Below, one piece after another: positions 8,982 to 17,451 of a stretch of 64,000 nucleotides of DNA (position 1 is its first letter; every line of letters begins with the position of its first letter). This stretch comes from Lachnospiraceae bacterium (GTDB lineage Bacteria; Bacillota; Clostridia; Lachnospirales; Lachnospiraceae): the NCBI GenBank assembly GCA_910575775.1, contig CAJTEY010000023.1, forward strand, positions 1-64,000. The letters are read 5' to 3'. The notes beneath the pieces were generated by a model that was not told the DNA's origin, searched no databases, and saw nothing but the letters and a program-made list of their open reading frames with translations. The position numbers were made by a program, and so were the translations under genes.

Positions 8982-9644
8982 TTACTCTTCCACCTTCCGC
9001 ATCCGTATCCCGGCCAAATCATACAATTCTTCCAGTGTTACGCCTTTCCCTTTTTCCATACAATCCAGACAGTAGGAAAACAGCCTGCCAAACAGCTCTT
9101 TTCTGCCGCTCTCCTCCTCTTCCCGCTCCATGACTGCGGGCCGGATTTGACCCATTAAGTCAATCGCGCTGCCGATTTCTTCCGGCAGACTTCCCGCGAG
9201 TTCCTTTCTCACCCACGATGCCGCAAACGGGCTTTTCCCGTCTGTGGAAATCCCGATGGTGAGGGGGCCTTCCTTAATCAGCGCCGGGAAGAAAAAAGTG
9301 CATTTTTCCCTGTCATCCACCACGTTGACCGGTATCCGCCGCGCTTTGCAGCAATCCGCAATCTCTCCGTTCAACACGGTATCGTCCGTGGCCGCAATCA
9401 CAAAATCCGTATGATCCAGATCCTCCAGCCGAAACGCCCGCTCCTCAAACTGAAGAGAGGCCGCCGCACCTTCCTGCAGCAGCTTCCCCTGTGTTTTCAC
9501 ACACGCTTCTATATCCGGCGCAATCACCGTCAGATCCGGGCCGAAGGCGAGCAGCTTCTCCACTTTTCTGGCAGCCACATTCCCGCCGCCCACAATCACG
9601 CCGCATTTTCCCTCCAAGTCCATAAAAAAAGGAAAATATCCCAT
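8982..9644 (-). CDS. Precorrin-2 dehydrogenase (sirohaem synthase N-terminal type)
   Basis: 220-residue protein like the N-terminal part of CysG or Met8p: YFPFFMDLEGK, the NAD-binding GGGNVAARKVEKLL, then ATDD...NG and FFFPALIKEGPLTIGISTDGKSP. It oxidises precorrin-2 to sirohydrochlorin and, in bifunctional members, inserts iron to make sirohaem. No separate chelatase is visible here, so this protein is the likely final enzyme. It follows hemA with a 14-base gap. Confidence 0.92.
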   Translation of the reverse strand: MGYFPFFMDLEGKCGVIVGGGNVAARKVEKLLAFGPDLTVIAPDIEACVKTQGKLLQEGAAASLQFEERAFRLEDLDHTDFVIAATDDTVLNGEIADCCKARRIPVNVVDDREKCTFFFPALIKEGPLTIGISTDGKSPFAASWVRKELAGSLPEEIGSAIDLMGQIRPAVMEREEEESGRKELFGRLFSYCLDCMEKGKGVTLEELYDLAGIRMRKVEE

Positions 9645-9658
9645 GAAAACGCTCCCTC

Positions 9659-10792
9659 TTATATGACTGCGTCAGTCAATGTCTGTAAAACCCGCTCAAA
9701 AGAGCCGCTGTCCAGCCCGTCCCGCAGCAGATACAGCAGCTTCTCCCCAGAACAGCCGGCATACCGCTCTTTCCATTGCGCATCAACTTCAGTAAACCGA
9801 TGAAAGGCCAGCGTCTTACAGAGCTTTTCCAGTTCCTCCTCCAGGATCTCTTCCGCATCCGCAAAAGCCTGCTGTTTGCGCCTGTTATTTTCCCTGGCCA
9901 GCCCTTTGACATCATCAAGGGCCACAAGACGGCAATGCGCCAGTTTTCCGATCTGGACGTCCAGATCCGGCGGCATGGATATGTCAAGAAAGAGCCTTTC
10001 CTTCCAGCTACGTATGGCCTTTTGCACCCGTCCCGCCGTCAACGTATAGTGGGGGCTTGCAGTTGCCGATATCACGGCATCCGCCTCTTCCAGGGCGGCA
10101 TAGCGTTCCTGATAGTCCACATGCGTCACCTGCCCGCCGCCGCTTAGGCAGATTCCGTTGTGCGACCGCACCGTGGCTATGATGCGCACATTTTTCTGGC
10201 TTAACAGATTTTTTAATATAATGCTTCCCATCTGCCCGCTGCTGCCCATCAGGAGCACCGTCTTATGGGACAGCGGCAGGCGCGCCACTTCACTGGCCGC
10301 CAGCGTTGCCACAGAGACCGCCGTTTTCGAGATCATCGTCTCCGTCTTCACACGCTTGGCGCAGGCCAGGGCCGCCTGAAAAGCGCTGTTTAACTCAAAC
10401 CCGGTGTTTCCGGCCTCCTTGGCGGACATGTAGGCGTCCCGCGTCTGTCCGAGAATTTCATCCTCGCCGAGTACCATAGACTCCATGCCGCAGACCACAC
10501 GGAACAGATGTCGCAGCGCCTTTCGTCCCTGATACCTTCTGGCCAGATTCCGAATCTGTTCACTTTCGCTCCCCGAAAAGTCTGCGAGTGTTTCCTCCAA
10601 TCCGGGAAAACGGTTCTCCTCCCCCTGCACATAAATCTCCGTGCGGTTGCAGGTGGAGAGCAGCACACACTGCTCCACCCCTGCGGCCGCCCGGACTTTT
10701 TTCAGAAAATCTCCCGCAGTTTCTCCCGGAATATAAAACTTCTGCCGTTCCCCGGAAGCTGCTGTCTTATGACTGATACTGATACACTCCAT
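9659..10792 (-). CDS. hemA: Glutamyl-tRNA reductase
   Basis: First committed step of the C5 tetrapyrrole pathway, reducing glutamyl-tRNA(Glu) with NADPH. The catalytic cysteine is in LLSTCNRTEIY, and GMESMVLGEDEILGQ and the NADPH loop MGSSGQMG are clear. 377 residues is slightly shorter than the usual 410-450 because the C-terminal dimerisation helix region is reduced. It lies 38 bases after the large oxidoreductase gene and is probably co-transcribed with it. Confidence 0.95.
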   Translation of the reverse strand: MECISISHKTAASGERQKFYIPGETAGDFLKKVRAAAGVEQCVLLSTCNRTEIYVQGEENRFPGLEETLADFSGSESEQIRNLARRYQGRKALRHLFRVVCGMESMVLGEDEILGQTRDAYMSAKEAGNTGFELNSAFQAALACAKRVKTETMISKTAVSVATLAASEVARLPLSHKTVLLMGSSGQMGSIILKNLLSQKNVRIIATVRSHNGICLSGGGQVTHVDYQERYAALEEADAVISATASPHYTLTAGRVQKAIRSWKERLFLDISMPPDLDVQIGKLAHCRLVALDDVKGLARENNRRKQQAFADAEEILEEELEKLCKTLAFHRFTEVDAQWKERYAGCSGEKLLYLLRDGLDSGSFERVLQTLTDAVI

Positions 10793-10830
10793 CTTTTCTT
10801 ACCGTCCGAAAACCAGCATCCTTGCCCGTT

Positions 10831-13416
10831 TTAGCATGTGGCGCCGCCATGCAGATGCATCTTCGCCCCGATGATCTCTTCCTTTCTCGCAAGCAGATCG
10901 TCCGCCATAAGCTGCGCCTGCACGTTCTCAAATCCCAGCCTGCTTATCGTGTCCGCGAAACGCTCCCCTGTGTTTCCCTGTTCACGGAACAACAGGATCG
11001 CCTTTTCCAGAACGGAAAGCACTTCCTCCTCATCCAGGAATATCTTATTCAGCGCTAACCCGTGTGCCACTCTCTTGCCCCAGCGTCCGCCGATATAGAT
11101 GCGGTAGCCATACGCGCTCTCCTCCGATGCCTTAAACGGACATTTGCCCACACAGCGTCCGCAGTTATTGCACTTGTCGGGATCGATCACCAGCTTGCCG
11201 TCCACCACCTGGGACGCCTCCACCGGGCACGCCAGGGAAACCTGACAGATCCGGCATCCCTTACAATTCTCCAGATCAATCACAGGCACCCTCTGTCCCA
11301 CAATGCCGAAGTCATTCAGATCCGGCTTCACACAGTTGTTCGGACAGCCGCCCACCGCAATCTTGAACTTGTGCGGCAGTTTTACAGACGCGTAACCATG
11401 GAAGAAACGCTCGTGTATCTTATCGGATAACGCATAGGAATCCAGCAGACCATACTGGCACGTCGTTCCCTTGCACGCCACAACCGGGCGCACCTTGGAG
11501 CCGGTTCCGCCGGTCTCTAATCCCTCTTCCGCCAGAAATGCGCGCACATTCTCGATCTGGTCAAAAGGCACGCCCACGATTTCCATCGTCAGACGGGTTG
11601 TCATCGCCACATCGCCGCAGCCGTAGCGCTCCGCCGCCTCCGCAATTTTCCTGTGCTCCGCCGCAGTTATTTTTCCGTTTCTCGTAATCACGCGGACGTT
11701 AAAATTGTCCGTTCCTTTATTGTGCAGACAGCCAAGCGCCTTCACCCGGGTAATTTCTCCCGCAGGCACCGTCACCACACCAGGCTTGCGCTCCGCCTTC
11801 ACCACATTGAAGAAGGAGGCGCCCTCCAGTACCTTTGTGTTCGTGTAACCATAGCGTTTCAGTCTGTTCTGCAGAAGATAAGCTCTCTTGCCCTTCGCGC
11901 AGACAAGCAGAAGCTTTTCATCCTTTGCAAGTCCAGGCACCTCTCCCTTTACCTTGAGCAGATCCACATAGTCGGCGCCCGCAATCACAGGCCCCATCGG
12001 ATTCACGTCGATGACACGGTACCCTTCGGCAGCCCCCGCCAGATATTCCGCAGGCGTAAAGCTGTCCATATCGCCCGTTATTTTATTTAACAGCATATGA
12101 ACTGCCTGCACAAAAGGATGGATCGCCGTGGAGAACGGAGGCGCATAGGCCAGATCCAGACAGGTCATCTGCTCTAACGTCGCTCCAAAGGTCACCGCCA
12201 TCACACCGATATCCGTCACCTTATCCACCGCACCCGGTCCAAGCACCTGCACGCCAAGCAGTTTGTGTGTCGCCGCGTCCGCCACCAGCTTGATCGCAAA
12301 CCATGCGCTGCCTGGATAATAGTGGGCCTTGTCGTCCGTCACTGCAAGCACGCAGACGGGGTCATACCCTGCCGCCCTGGCCTGTTCCTCAGAAAGCCCG
12401 GTTCTGCCGCCCGAAAGCCCCGGCAGCTTCACCACACCGGTTCCCAGCACGCCCGGATAAGCCACATCCCTGCCGCCAAGCGCAAGCGCAAGTGTCCGCC
12501 CCTCCATATTGGCGGAGGAACCCATCGGCGACCACTGCCTCTCCCCGGTGAGGCGGTTCTTCACCATGACACAGTCGCCCGCCGCATAGACATCCGGCAC
12601 ATTGGTGGCCATCTGATCGTCCACCAATATGGTTCCTTTCCTCATTTCAATCCCTGTATCCTGCAAAAATCCTGTGTTCGGACGGATGCCGATGGAGAGA
12701 ACCACCATGTCCGCAGGCAGAAGACCCTTGTCTGTCTGCACACCTTCCGCTCTCCCGTCCCCGGTGACCCCTTCCAGCTTCGTGGCCGTCATCACACGGA
12801 TGCCCTTCTTTTCCAGATGCCGCACCGCATAATCCGCCATCTCCCCGTCAAAGCCGGGCATAATCTGGGGCGCCATGTCGATCAAAGTCACCGACAGCCC
12901 TTTCTCCAAAAGATTCTCCGCCACTTCCAGGCCGATGAAACCGCCGCCCACTACCACGGCACGCTTCACATCACCGCCCGATATATAGTCTCTCGTCTCA
13001 ATGGCATCATCGGGCGTGCGCATCACAAAGACCCCCGGCAGATTTAAGCCGGGAAGCGGCGGAACCACAGGGGATGCCCCCACCGCCACAATACAGGCGT
13101 CATACACATAAGTTTCCTCCACACCTGTGCGGAGATTCTTCGCTGTCGCTTTCTTTCCGGCAGTGTCGAGCGCAACCACCTCACGCTGCGGATAAACTGC
13201 TGCGCCGGTGAGCGAACTGTATTTCTCCGGCGTATTTACAATCAGCTGTTCTTTCTCCGGGATTGCTCCGCCCACATAATAAGGAAGCCCGCATCCCGCG
13301 TAGGAAATGTCCCTCCCCCTGGTGACAATGGTCACCTCCGCCTCCGGGTTTACTCTCTTAAATTTAGCAGCGGCTTTCGTCCCCGCCGCAACACCGCCGA
13401 TTACCAGTAGCTTCAT
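10831..13416 (-). CDS. Fused CoA-disulfide-reductase-like / rhodanese / sirohaem sulfite-nitrite-reductase-like / ferredoxin protein
   Basis: Cytosolic multidomain redox protein of 861 residues. Residues 1-445 form an FAD/NAD(P)H disulfide reductase: VIGGVAAGTKAAAKF, the active-site motif SYAGCGLPYYVGG of CoA-disulfide and persulfide reductases, VVVGGGFIGLEVAENL, and YAAGDC. Residues about 455-545 are a rhodanese with catalytic Cys in LLLVCAKGKRAYLL. From about 555 comes a half sulfite/nitrite reductase module with the sirohaem/Fe4S4 cysteines CKGTTC and GGCPNNC. Two ferredoxin-type clusters are inserted in it: CX2CX2CX5CP (the first, unusual) and CX2CX2CX3CP. ATG at 13416 has GGAGG 7 bases upstream. 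It leads the sirohaem operon, which makes its own likely cofactor. Reduction of sulfite, nitrite or a persulfide is plausible; the substrate is not proven. Confidence 0.9.
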   Translation of the reverse strand: MKLLVIGGVAAGTKAAAKFKRVNPEAEVTIVTRGRDISYAGCGLPYYVGGAIPEKEQLIVNTPEKYSSLTGAAVYPQREVVALDTAGKKATAKNLRTGVEETYVYDACIVAVGASPVVPPLPGLNLPGVFVMRTPDDAIETRDYISGGDVKRAVVVGGGFIGLEVAENLLEKGLSVTLIDMAPQIMPGFDGEMADYAVRHLEKKGIRVMTATKLEGVTGDGRAEGVQTDKGLLPADMVVLSIGIRPNTGFLQDTGIEMRKGTILVDDQMATNVPDVYAAGDCVMVKNRLTGERQWSPMGSSANMEGRTLALALGGRDVAYPGVLGTGVVKLPGLSGGRTGLSEEQARAAGYDPVCVLAVTDDKAHYYPGSAWFAIKLVADAATHKLLGVQVLGPGAVDKVTDIGVMAVTFGATLEQMTCLDLAYAPPFSTAIHPFVQAVHMLLNKITGDMDSFTPAEYLAGAAEGYRVIDVNPMGPVIAGADYVDLLKVKGEVPGLAKDEKLLLVCAKGKRAYLLQNRLKRYGYTNTKVLEGASFFNVVKAERKPGVVTVPAGEITRVKALGCLHNKGTDNFNVRVITRNGKITAAEHRKIAEAAERYGCGDVAMTTRLTMEIVGVPFDQIENVRAFLAEEGLETGGTGSKVRPVVACKGTTCQYGLLDSYALSDKIHERFFHGYASVKLPHKFKIAVGGCPNNCVKPDLNDFGIVGQRVPVIDLENCKGCRICQVSLACPVEASQVVDGKLVIDPDKCNNCGRCVGKCPFKASEESAYGYRIYIGGRWGKRVAHGLALNKIFLDEEEVLSVLEKAILLFREQGNTGERFADTISRLGFENVQAQLMADDLLARKEEIIGAKMHLHGGATC

Positions 13417-13476
13417 CGTATACCTCCTCCGTGATACCACCTGCTGCCTTCTCTATTGAAACTCCATATAAAAATA

Positions 13477-13543
13477 TGCCAGACTCATGTTGCTATTATA
13501 CCTCAGCAGGATTTTCATAGCAAACAAAACTTTGAGTCCGGCA
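13477..13543 (-). promoter_or_regulatory. Promoter of the oxidoreductase-sirohaem operon with flanking inverted repeat
   Basis: TTGCTA (13518-13523), a 17-base spacer and TATAAT (13495-13500) give a good sigma-A promoter about 70 bases before the start codon. It is bracketed by an 11-bp inverted repeat with one mismatch, TGCCAGACTCA (13477-13487) and TGAGTCCGGCA (13533-13543), a candidate operator pair. Confidence 0.65.
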
Positions 13544-13596
13544 GAATAATTTGTGTATGAATGGCGGAAAACATGTTTCTTTTATGCTGCGCTTTG

Positions 13597-14784
13597 TCAG
13601 ACGATTCCATCCGCCACAGCCCGGAAAAATTCCACATGCTTAAGCTCATACCCTTTTTCCATGAAATTCGGATCCGCGCTCGTCTTTACAATAATGATCT
13701 GTTTTACGGGGTTTACATAAATCCACTGTCCATAGACGCCGATTGCCATAAACTCGCCTTCCTCCCCTTCCGGCACCCACCACTGGTATCCGTATCCGAT
13801 TGCGTTGTATGCGTCGTGGTTTGCGCCCGGTTTTGAGTATTCTGCACTGACATCCACGCTGTCCCGCACCCAGCTTTCGCTGAGAATCTGTTCTCCGTTA
13901 TAGATGCCCCCGTTCAAGTACAGCCGGGCAAACCGCGCATAGTCCCTGAGGGAAACGCTTAAGCCCCCCATTGCAAGCTCCGTCCCGTTGCTCAACGTCC
14001 AATACGCATCGTGGGCGGCGCCGATTTTCTTCCAGAGCTTTTCCTCCATATATTCCGCCAGGCTGTATCCCGTTGCGTTTGTGATGACCTTCCCAAGGAT
14101 CTCTGTGTTGATGCTCAGATACCGCCGATAGGTGTACGGCTTCTCCTGCATGCCGTATTTTGCAATAACTTTCATGGCCGGGCTTCCCATCAGTGTCCGC
14201 ATGGAAAAGCCGCTCATATCCGTGTCTTCATTAAAGTCGATCCCGGAAGCCATCTGTAAGCAGGCCTTAATCGGAATGTCCTCCAGCTCCGTATTCTTAA
14301 ATTCCGGAATATATTTCCCAAGCGGATCCTCCACACTTCCGACATATCCCTCCGCCACCGCAATTCCCATCAGAGCAGACACAAACGATTTTCCCATAGA
14401 GTTTGACGAAAAAAGCGTATCATCGTTCCCGCCGCAGAAATACTTCTCATACTTTACCACGTCATCCTTAATGACAAGCAGAGCGGTCGTCTTCGTATCC
14501 TCCAGAAAGCTTCCGACAGGATACCGCGTATTTTCAAAATCAAATTCTTCTGTCAATGTAACATTGTCTTCCTGTAAGAACTGAAACGTGTTTTCTCCCC
14601 GGCTGATTTTCTTCGTTGGCTGGATTTCCGGCGTGTGCTGGAATGTGTGCGCCAGATTTTCGTCCTTAAAACTGTTAAGGGAAACATAGATCGTCTTTAT
14701 TTTCTCCCCAAAGCAGGCCCATATGATCCCTGCCAAAACAACAATACTGCCGGCCGCAGCCCAGATCCATTTCATTTTTTTCAT
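13597..14784 (-). CDS. Membrane-anchored serine hydrolase of the beta-lactamase (class C)/esterase fold
   Basis: 395-residue protein with one N-terminal membrane anchor (WIWAAAGSIVVLAGIIWACF), so the enzyme part faces outside. The nucleophile motif SxxK is SMGK in LFSSNSMGKSFVSALMG. The second motif reads SINTEILG where the family usually has YxN, and the third lacks a clear KTG/HTG (VYGQ). This pattern fits penicillin-binding-like esterases and NylB-type amidases rather than true resistance beta-lactamases. Substrate unknown. The start at 14784 has AAAGGAG at proper spacing. It is a single gene reading towards the operon promoter. Confidence 0.85.
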   Translation of the reverse strand: MKKMKWIWAAAGSIVVLAGIIWACFGEKIKTIYVSLNSFKDENLAHTFQHTPEIQPTKKISRGENTFQFLQEDNVTLTEEFDFENTRYPVGSFLEDTKTTALLVIKDDVVKYEKYFCGGNDDTLFSSNSMGKSFVSALMGIAVAEGYVGSVEDPLGKYIPEFKNTELEDIPIKACLQMASGIDFNEDTDMSGFSMRTLMGSPAMKVIAKYGMQEKPYTYRRYLSINTEILGKVITNATGYSLAEYMEEKLWKKIGAAHDAYWTLSNGTELAMGGLSVSLRDYARFARLYLNGGIYNGEQILSESWVRDSVDVSAEYSKPGANHDAYNAIGYGYQWWVPEGEEGEFMAIGVYGQWIYVNPVKQIIIVKTSADPNFMEKGYELKHVEFFRAVADGIV

Positions 14785-14894
14785 AGCGTTCTCTCCTTTG
14801 CTTTTTTCTAACCCCATCATAATCCGTACAGTAACTGTACGGTCAAGGGCTTTTTAAAGAATCTTTCATCCGCACAAATGCCCGCAAAAACAAA

Positions 14895-14923
14895 TTGAGA
14901 TATGCCTGCATATTGTTTATAAT
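14895..14923 (+). promoter_or_regulatory. Sigma-A promoter for the cytidylate-kinase-like gene
   Basis: TTGAGA (14895-14900), exactly 17 bases, then TATAAT (14918-14923), with the start codon 50 bases on. Confidence 0.8.
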
Positions 14924-14973
14924 GGTAAGTAAGAAGAAAAACACAGACACCATGCAGAAAGGGGGACGCATCT

Positions 14974-15573
14974 ATGTATCATATCATTACAATCGAACGG
15001 CGTTATGCCAGCGGGGGACACGAGATCGGAAAAAAACTGGCGGAAGCGCTGGGCTATAAACTGTATGACCGCAATATCCTGCTGGAAGCGGCACAGAAAC
15101 TCAACATACCTTTTTACAAAATAGAGGCGCTAGAGGAGAGCAGTTCCGGCAATGTCCTTTTAAACCTTTCCAAGACACCCCTGGGCGGAACTTCCGGAAA
15201 CAGGAATCTGCCCCTGGCGGATCAGCTTTTTCTGGAGGAAAAGCGCATCATCGAAAAAGCCGCCGAGGAGGGAAACTGTGTGATTGTGGGAAGGGCCTCC
15301 GGCTATATCTTAAGGAAGCGGGAAGACTGCCTGAAAGTATTTATCTATGCCGACCACGAAAAGAGAATCCAGCGCGCCATCGAGCGGGAGGGCATCAAAA
15401 AGGAGGAGGCTGAGAACGCCCTGAAAAAGAACGACAAGAGAAGAAAGAATTTTTACAATGCGCTCACCACGCACGAGTGGGGCGATCCGAAATGCCATGA
15501 TCTTTACATGAACGCCGGTAATCTGGGGATTGATCTCTGCGTCGGAATTTTGACGGAGGCAGCGAAGGGATAA
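14974..15573 (+). CDS. Cytidylate-kinase-like P-loop protein
   Basis: 199-residue cytosolic protein of the cytidylate-kinase-like family common in clostridia. The opening TIERRYASGGHEIGKKLAE takes the place of the P-loop and lacks the classical GxxxxGK[ST]. YDRNILLEAAQ and VIVGRASGYIL are family hallmarks, as is the basic EKRIQRAIEREG lid segment. True CMP kinases are longer and have an intact P-loop, so the real substrate is unknown. The ribosome site is AAAGGGGG before ATG. It has its own promoter and terminator, so it is a single-gene unit. Confidence 0.88.
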   Translation: MYHIITIERRYASGGHEIGKKLAEALGYKLYDRNILLEAAQKLNIPFYKIEALEESSSGNVLLNLSKTPLGGTSGNRNLPLADQLFLEEKRIIEKAAEEGNCVIVGRASGYILRKREDCLKVFIYADHEKRIQRAIEREGIKKEEAENALKKNDKRRKNFYNALTTHEWGDPKCHDLYMNAGNLGIDLCVGILTEAAKG

Positions 15574-15594
15574 CCTGAAGGGATACATGAGAAA

Positions 15595-15635
15595 CGCAGA
15601 TTGACCGTATAGTGTCAATCTGCGCCTTTCTGTTT
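15595..15635 (+). terminator. Intrinsic terminator after the kinase-like gene
   Basis: A perfect 11-bp stem CGCAGATTGAC/GTCAATCTGCG (15595-15605 and 15614-15624, 8-base loop), followed by a T-rich tail. Confidence 0.9.
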
Positions 15636-15820
15636 TTATCTAACGCGATACATAAAGCCAACGCTAATCCGGCTGTGGGATTCATGTACTTCACCCAGAA
15701 TGTCACCATTTCGGGCGTAAAATTTTCCGCCACATACGGTATCCGGGAGAACCGGCAAACATGGAAAAATAAGCAGAAAAATATTAACAATCTACAGAAA
15801 CGTAAGAAACGGAGGAAAAA

Positions 15821-16549
15821 ATGGTCGATTATTCACAATTTGAGGCAAGTGTAAAATCCGGCATCCATGCAGATGTGAGCCGGATACGGCAGAAGGATGA
15901 AATAATAAAAGCCGTCGTCAAAAAGAGGAAAAGCTCCGCGATAATCTGCGTGTGCTTCCTGTGTATGGCAGGAATTTCTCTGTTTAAAAGCTGGATTCCC
16001 GCCGTTATCTGTTTCCTTCTTGCATTGTTTTTCCTGTGGCGCGCTGTCGGGAAATTTTCCGACGAATATTTACGGGAAATGTACGAGGAGGGTCTTTTGG
16101 TTCCCGGCATGATCGTGAAAACGGAACCCCTTACTATCATGGCAATCGCAAACATGACTGCGCGGGATGGTGCGGCAACCGTAAATGGGTGCTACTGTCT
16201 GGAGGTGAAGGAGCTTGACGGGGCGCAAAAAATTCTATTTGAAAAAATCCCCTGCTCCTGCTTCTTCTGCTATGAGGGCGGCGATTACCATTCTTCCTTC
16301 CAGCCCCATCCTCTCTATTGGGGAACGGCAGATCAGCAGTCTATTCAAGAAGCGCTAAGACAGGTGGAGGAAGACAACAAAGAAAATGCCAGAAACGAAT
16401 GGGAAGTGCTCCAGGAAGTCGCACGGCAGTTCCCTGATTTGGGAAACGGAAACTTGATTTTATTGGATGAAAATTACGTTCCCTTCGGGAAAAAGAACTA
16501 CATGGACAGCAACTATAAGCCCCTCAACCAGGAAGCTGACCCCAGGTAA
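15821..16549 (+). CDS. Membrane protein of unknown function
   Basis: 242 residues with a strong GGAGG ribosome site. Two adjacent hydrophobic segments near residues 38-75 (AIICVCFLCMAGISLF, AVICFLLALFFLWRAV) make a membrane hairpin. The remainder is soluble, with a VPGMIVKTEPLTIMAIANMT beta-rich stretch after the membrane part and a charged C-terminus. The layout resembles DUF3239-type proteins, which I note only as a possible match. It stands alone after a terminator; no functional neighbour. Confidence 0.75.
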   Translation: MVDYSQFEASVKSGIHADVSRIRQKDEIIKAVVKKRKSSAIICVCFLCMAGISLFKSWIPAVICFLLALFFLWRAVGKFSDEYLREMYEEGLLVPGMIVKTEPLTIMAIANMTARDGAATVNGCYCLEVKELDGAQKILFEKIPCSCFFCYEGGDYHSSFQPHPLYWGTADQQSIQEALRQVEEDNKENARNEWEVLQEVARQFPDLGNGNLILLDENYVPFGKKNYMDSNYKPLNQEADPR

Positions 16550-16584
16550 TATGGATAAAGAAATGAAAGAAACTGTATTGCGGG

Positions 16585-16613
16585 TTGACAAAATTTTGAT
16601 TCCGCCTTAAAAT
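16585..16613 (+). promoter_or_regulatory. Consensus-like promoter with no gene downstream
   Basis: TTGACA (16585-16590), 17 bases, TAAAAT (16608-16613). It points into the IS200 remnant on the opposite strand. No plus-strand gene follows before the element boundary. Confidence 0.55.
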
Positions 16614-16841
16614 CCGTATACTGGCACGCCTCTGTATCCAGTTTGTGTCCAAATAGCATACCATATTATAGAGCCCGCCCTACTTGGCTGCGTCTCAAGA
16701 CGCTGGCTTTCTCTTTAAGACCATGGGAAGCCTGCCCATTGCAGTCTTCCCACGGCTCCGTTCAAGCCACATTGCTTTTGACTCGTTGCTGGCCCTAAGG
16801 GGCGTTTGTACTACTCAGCTCTGACCCTTAAAAGAGTCTTC

Positions 16842-17088
16842 CTATTCTTTCACGCTGAGCTTATCCTGCATGATATCCGCTCTCTCCTGATCCTGAATAT
16901 ACTTCTTTATCGTGGCTTCATTCAATCCTACGGTACTAACATAATACCCTTCTGACCAAAAGTGACGGTTTCCAAACTTATACTTCAGGTTTGCATGCCT
17001 GTCAAACTTTCGCCTATACTTTGGGGTGAAGATGAAATGTGATATTTACACATCCACTTCGTATGTGCTCAACAAGGTCTATCCGACC
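16842..17088 (-). pseudogene. IS200/IS605-family TnpA remnant with the catalytic core deleted
   Basis: Minus-strand translation gives the start of the family (AHTKWMCKYH, then after a frameshift FIFTPKYRRK). This is joined directly to the C-terminal part (FDRHANLKYKFGNRHFWSEG, YYVSTVGLNEATIKKYIQDQ, ending DKLSVKE). About 60 residues, including the HUH histidines, are missing, so the gene is dead. The stretch from 16620 to 16841 holds an imperfect hairpin (TGGGAAG...CTTCCCA near 16723-16752) that is probably the right end of the element; no other gene is visible there. Confidence 0.85.
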
Positions 17089-17098
17089 CATAAAGAAA

Positions 17099-17129
17099 GC
17101 GGAAAGCCAGTCAAATCAAGGCTTTCCGC
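17099..17129 (-). terminator. Original terminator of the tRNA-Met gene, stranded by element insertion
   Basis: A 10-bp stem GCGGAAAGCC/GGCTTTCCGC (17099-17108, 17120-17129) with TTTCTTT on the minus-strand side. It lies just beyond the duplicated tRNA 3' end, where the terminator of the uninterrupted tRNA gene would be. Confidence 0.75.
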
Positions 17130-17141
17130 ACTCTTAAAGGT

Positions 17142-17166
17142 AATAGCGAGAGGGGGACTTGAACCC
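17142..17166 (-). repeat. Attachment site copy (tRNA 3' fragment)
   Basis: 25 bases identical to 34656-34680, covering the acceptor stem and 3' T-arm of the tRNA-Met gene. Sequences diverge at once on both sides. Confidence 0.92.
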
Positions 17167-17289
17167 GAACATAAAACATGTTGAGAACGGCGTATTTCCT
17201 TGAAACCGCATGAACACTGATGTCGCGAGTATATCCTAGTAGATTAAACTACCGAAATGCACCGAGAAATATACTATTACATATGACTA

Positions 17290-17308
17290 TGCAACATGAA
17301 ATGCAACA
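17290..17308 (+). promoter_or_regulatory. Candidate integrase arm-binding repeats, left end
   Basis: Two TGCAACA copies 12 bases apart (17290-17296, 17302-17308), matching a pair with the same spacing and orientation at 34600-34618. The rest of 17167-17451 shows no gene. Confidence 0.5.
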
Positions 17309-17451
17309 CGAATCAGTCACTTATTTTATCGGATTTTTCCATAAACTCTTGTCGTAAATATACCAAATACATATCATGGCATTTTTACTTTTATTAAAGC
17401 AATCATACCATTTATTAAGGATTACATCAATGGATTTTCTCCGATAAAGCC

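Noticed and set aside
13597..14784. Antibiotic-resistance beta-lactamase
   Set aside because: SxxK is present but the KTG-type motif is missing and the enzyme is membrane-anchored; an esterase-like hydrolase is more likely.
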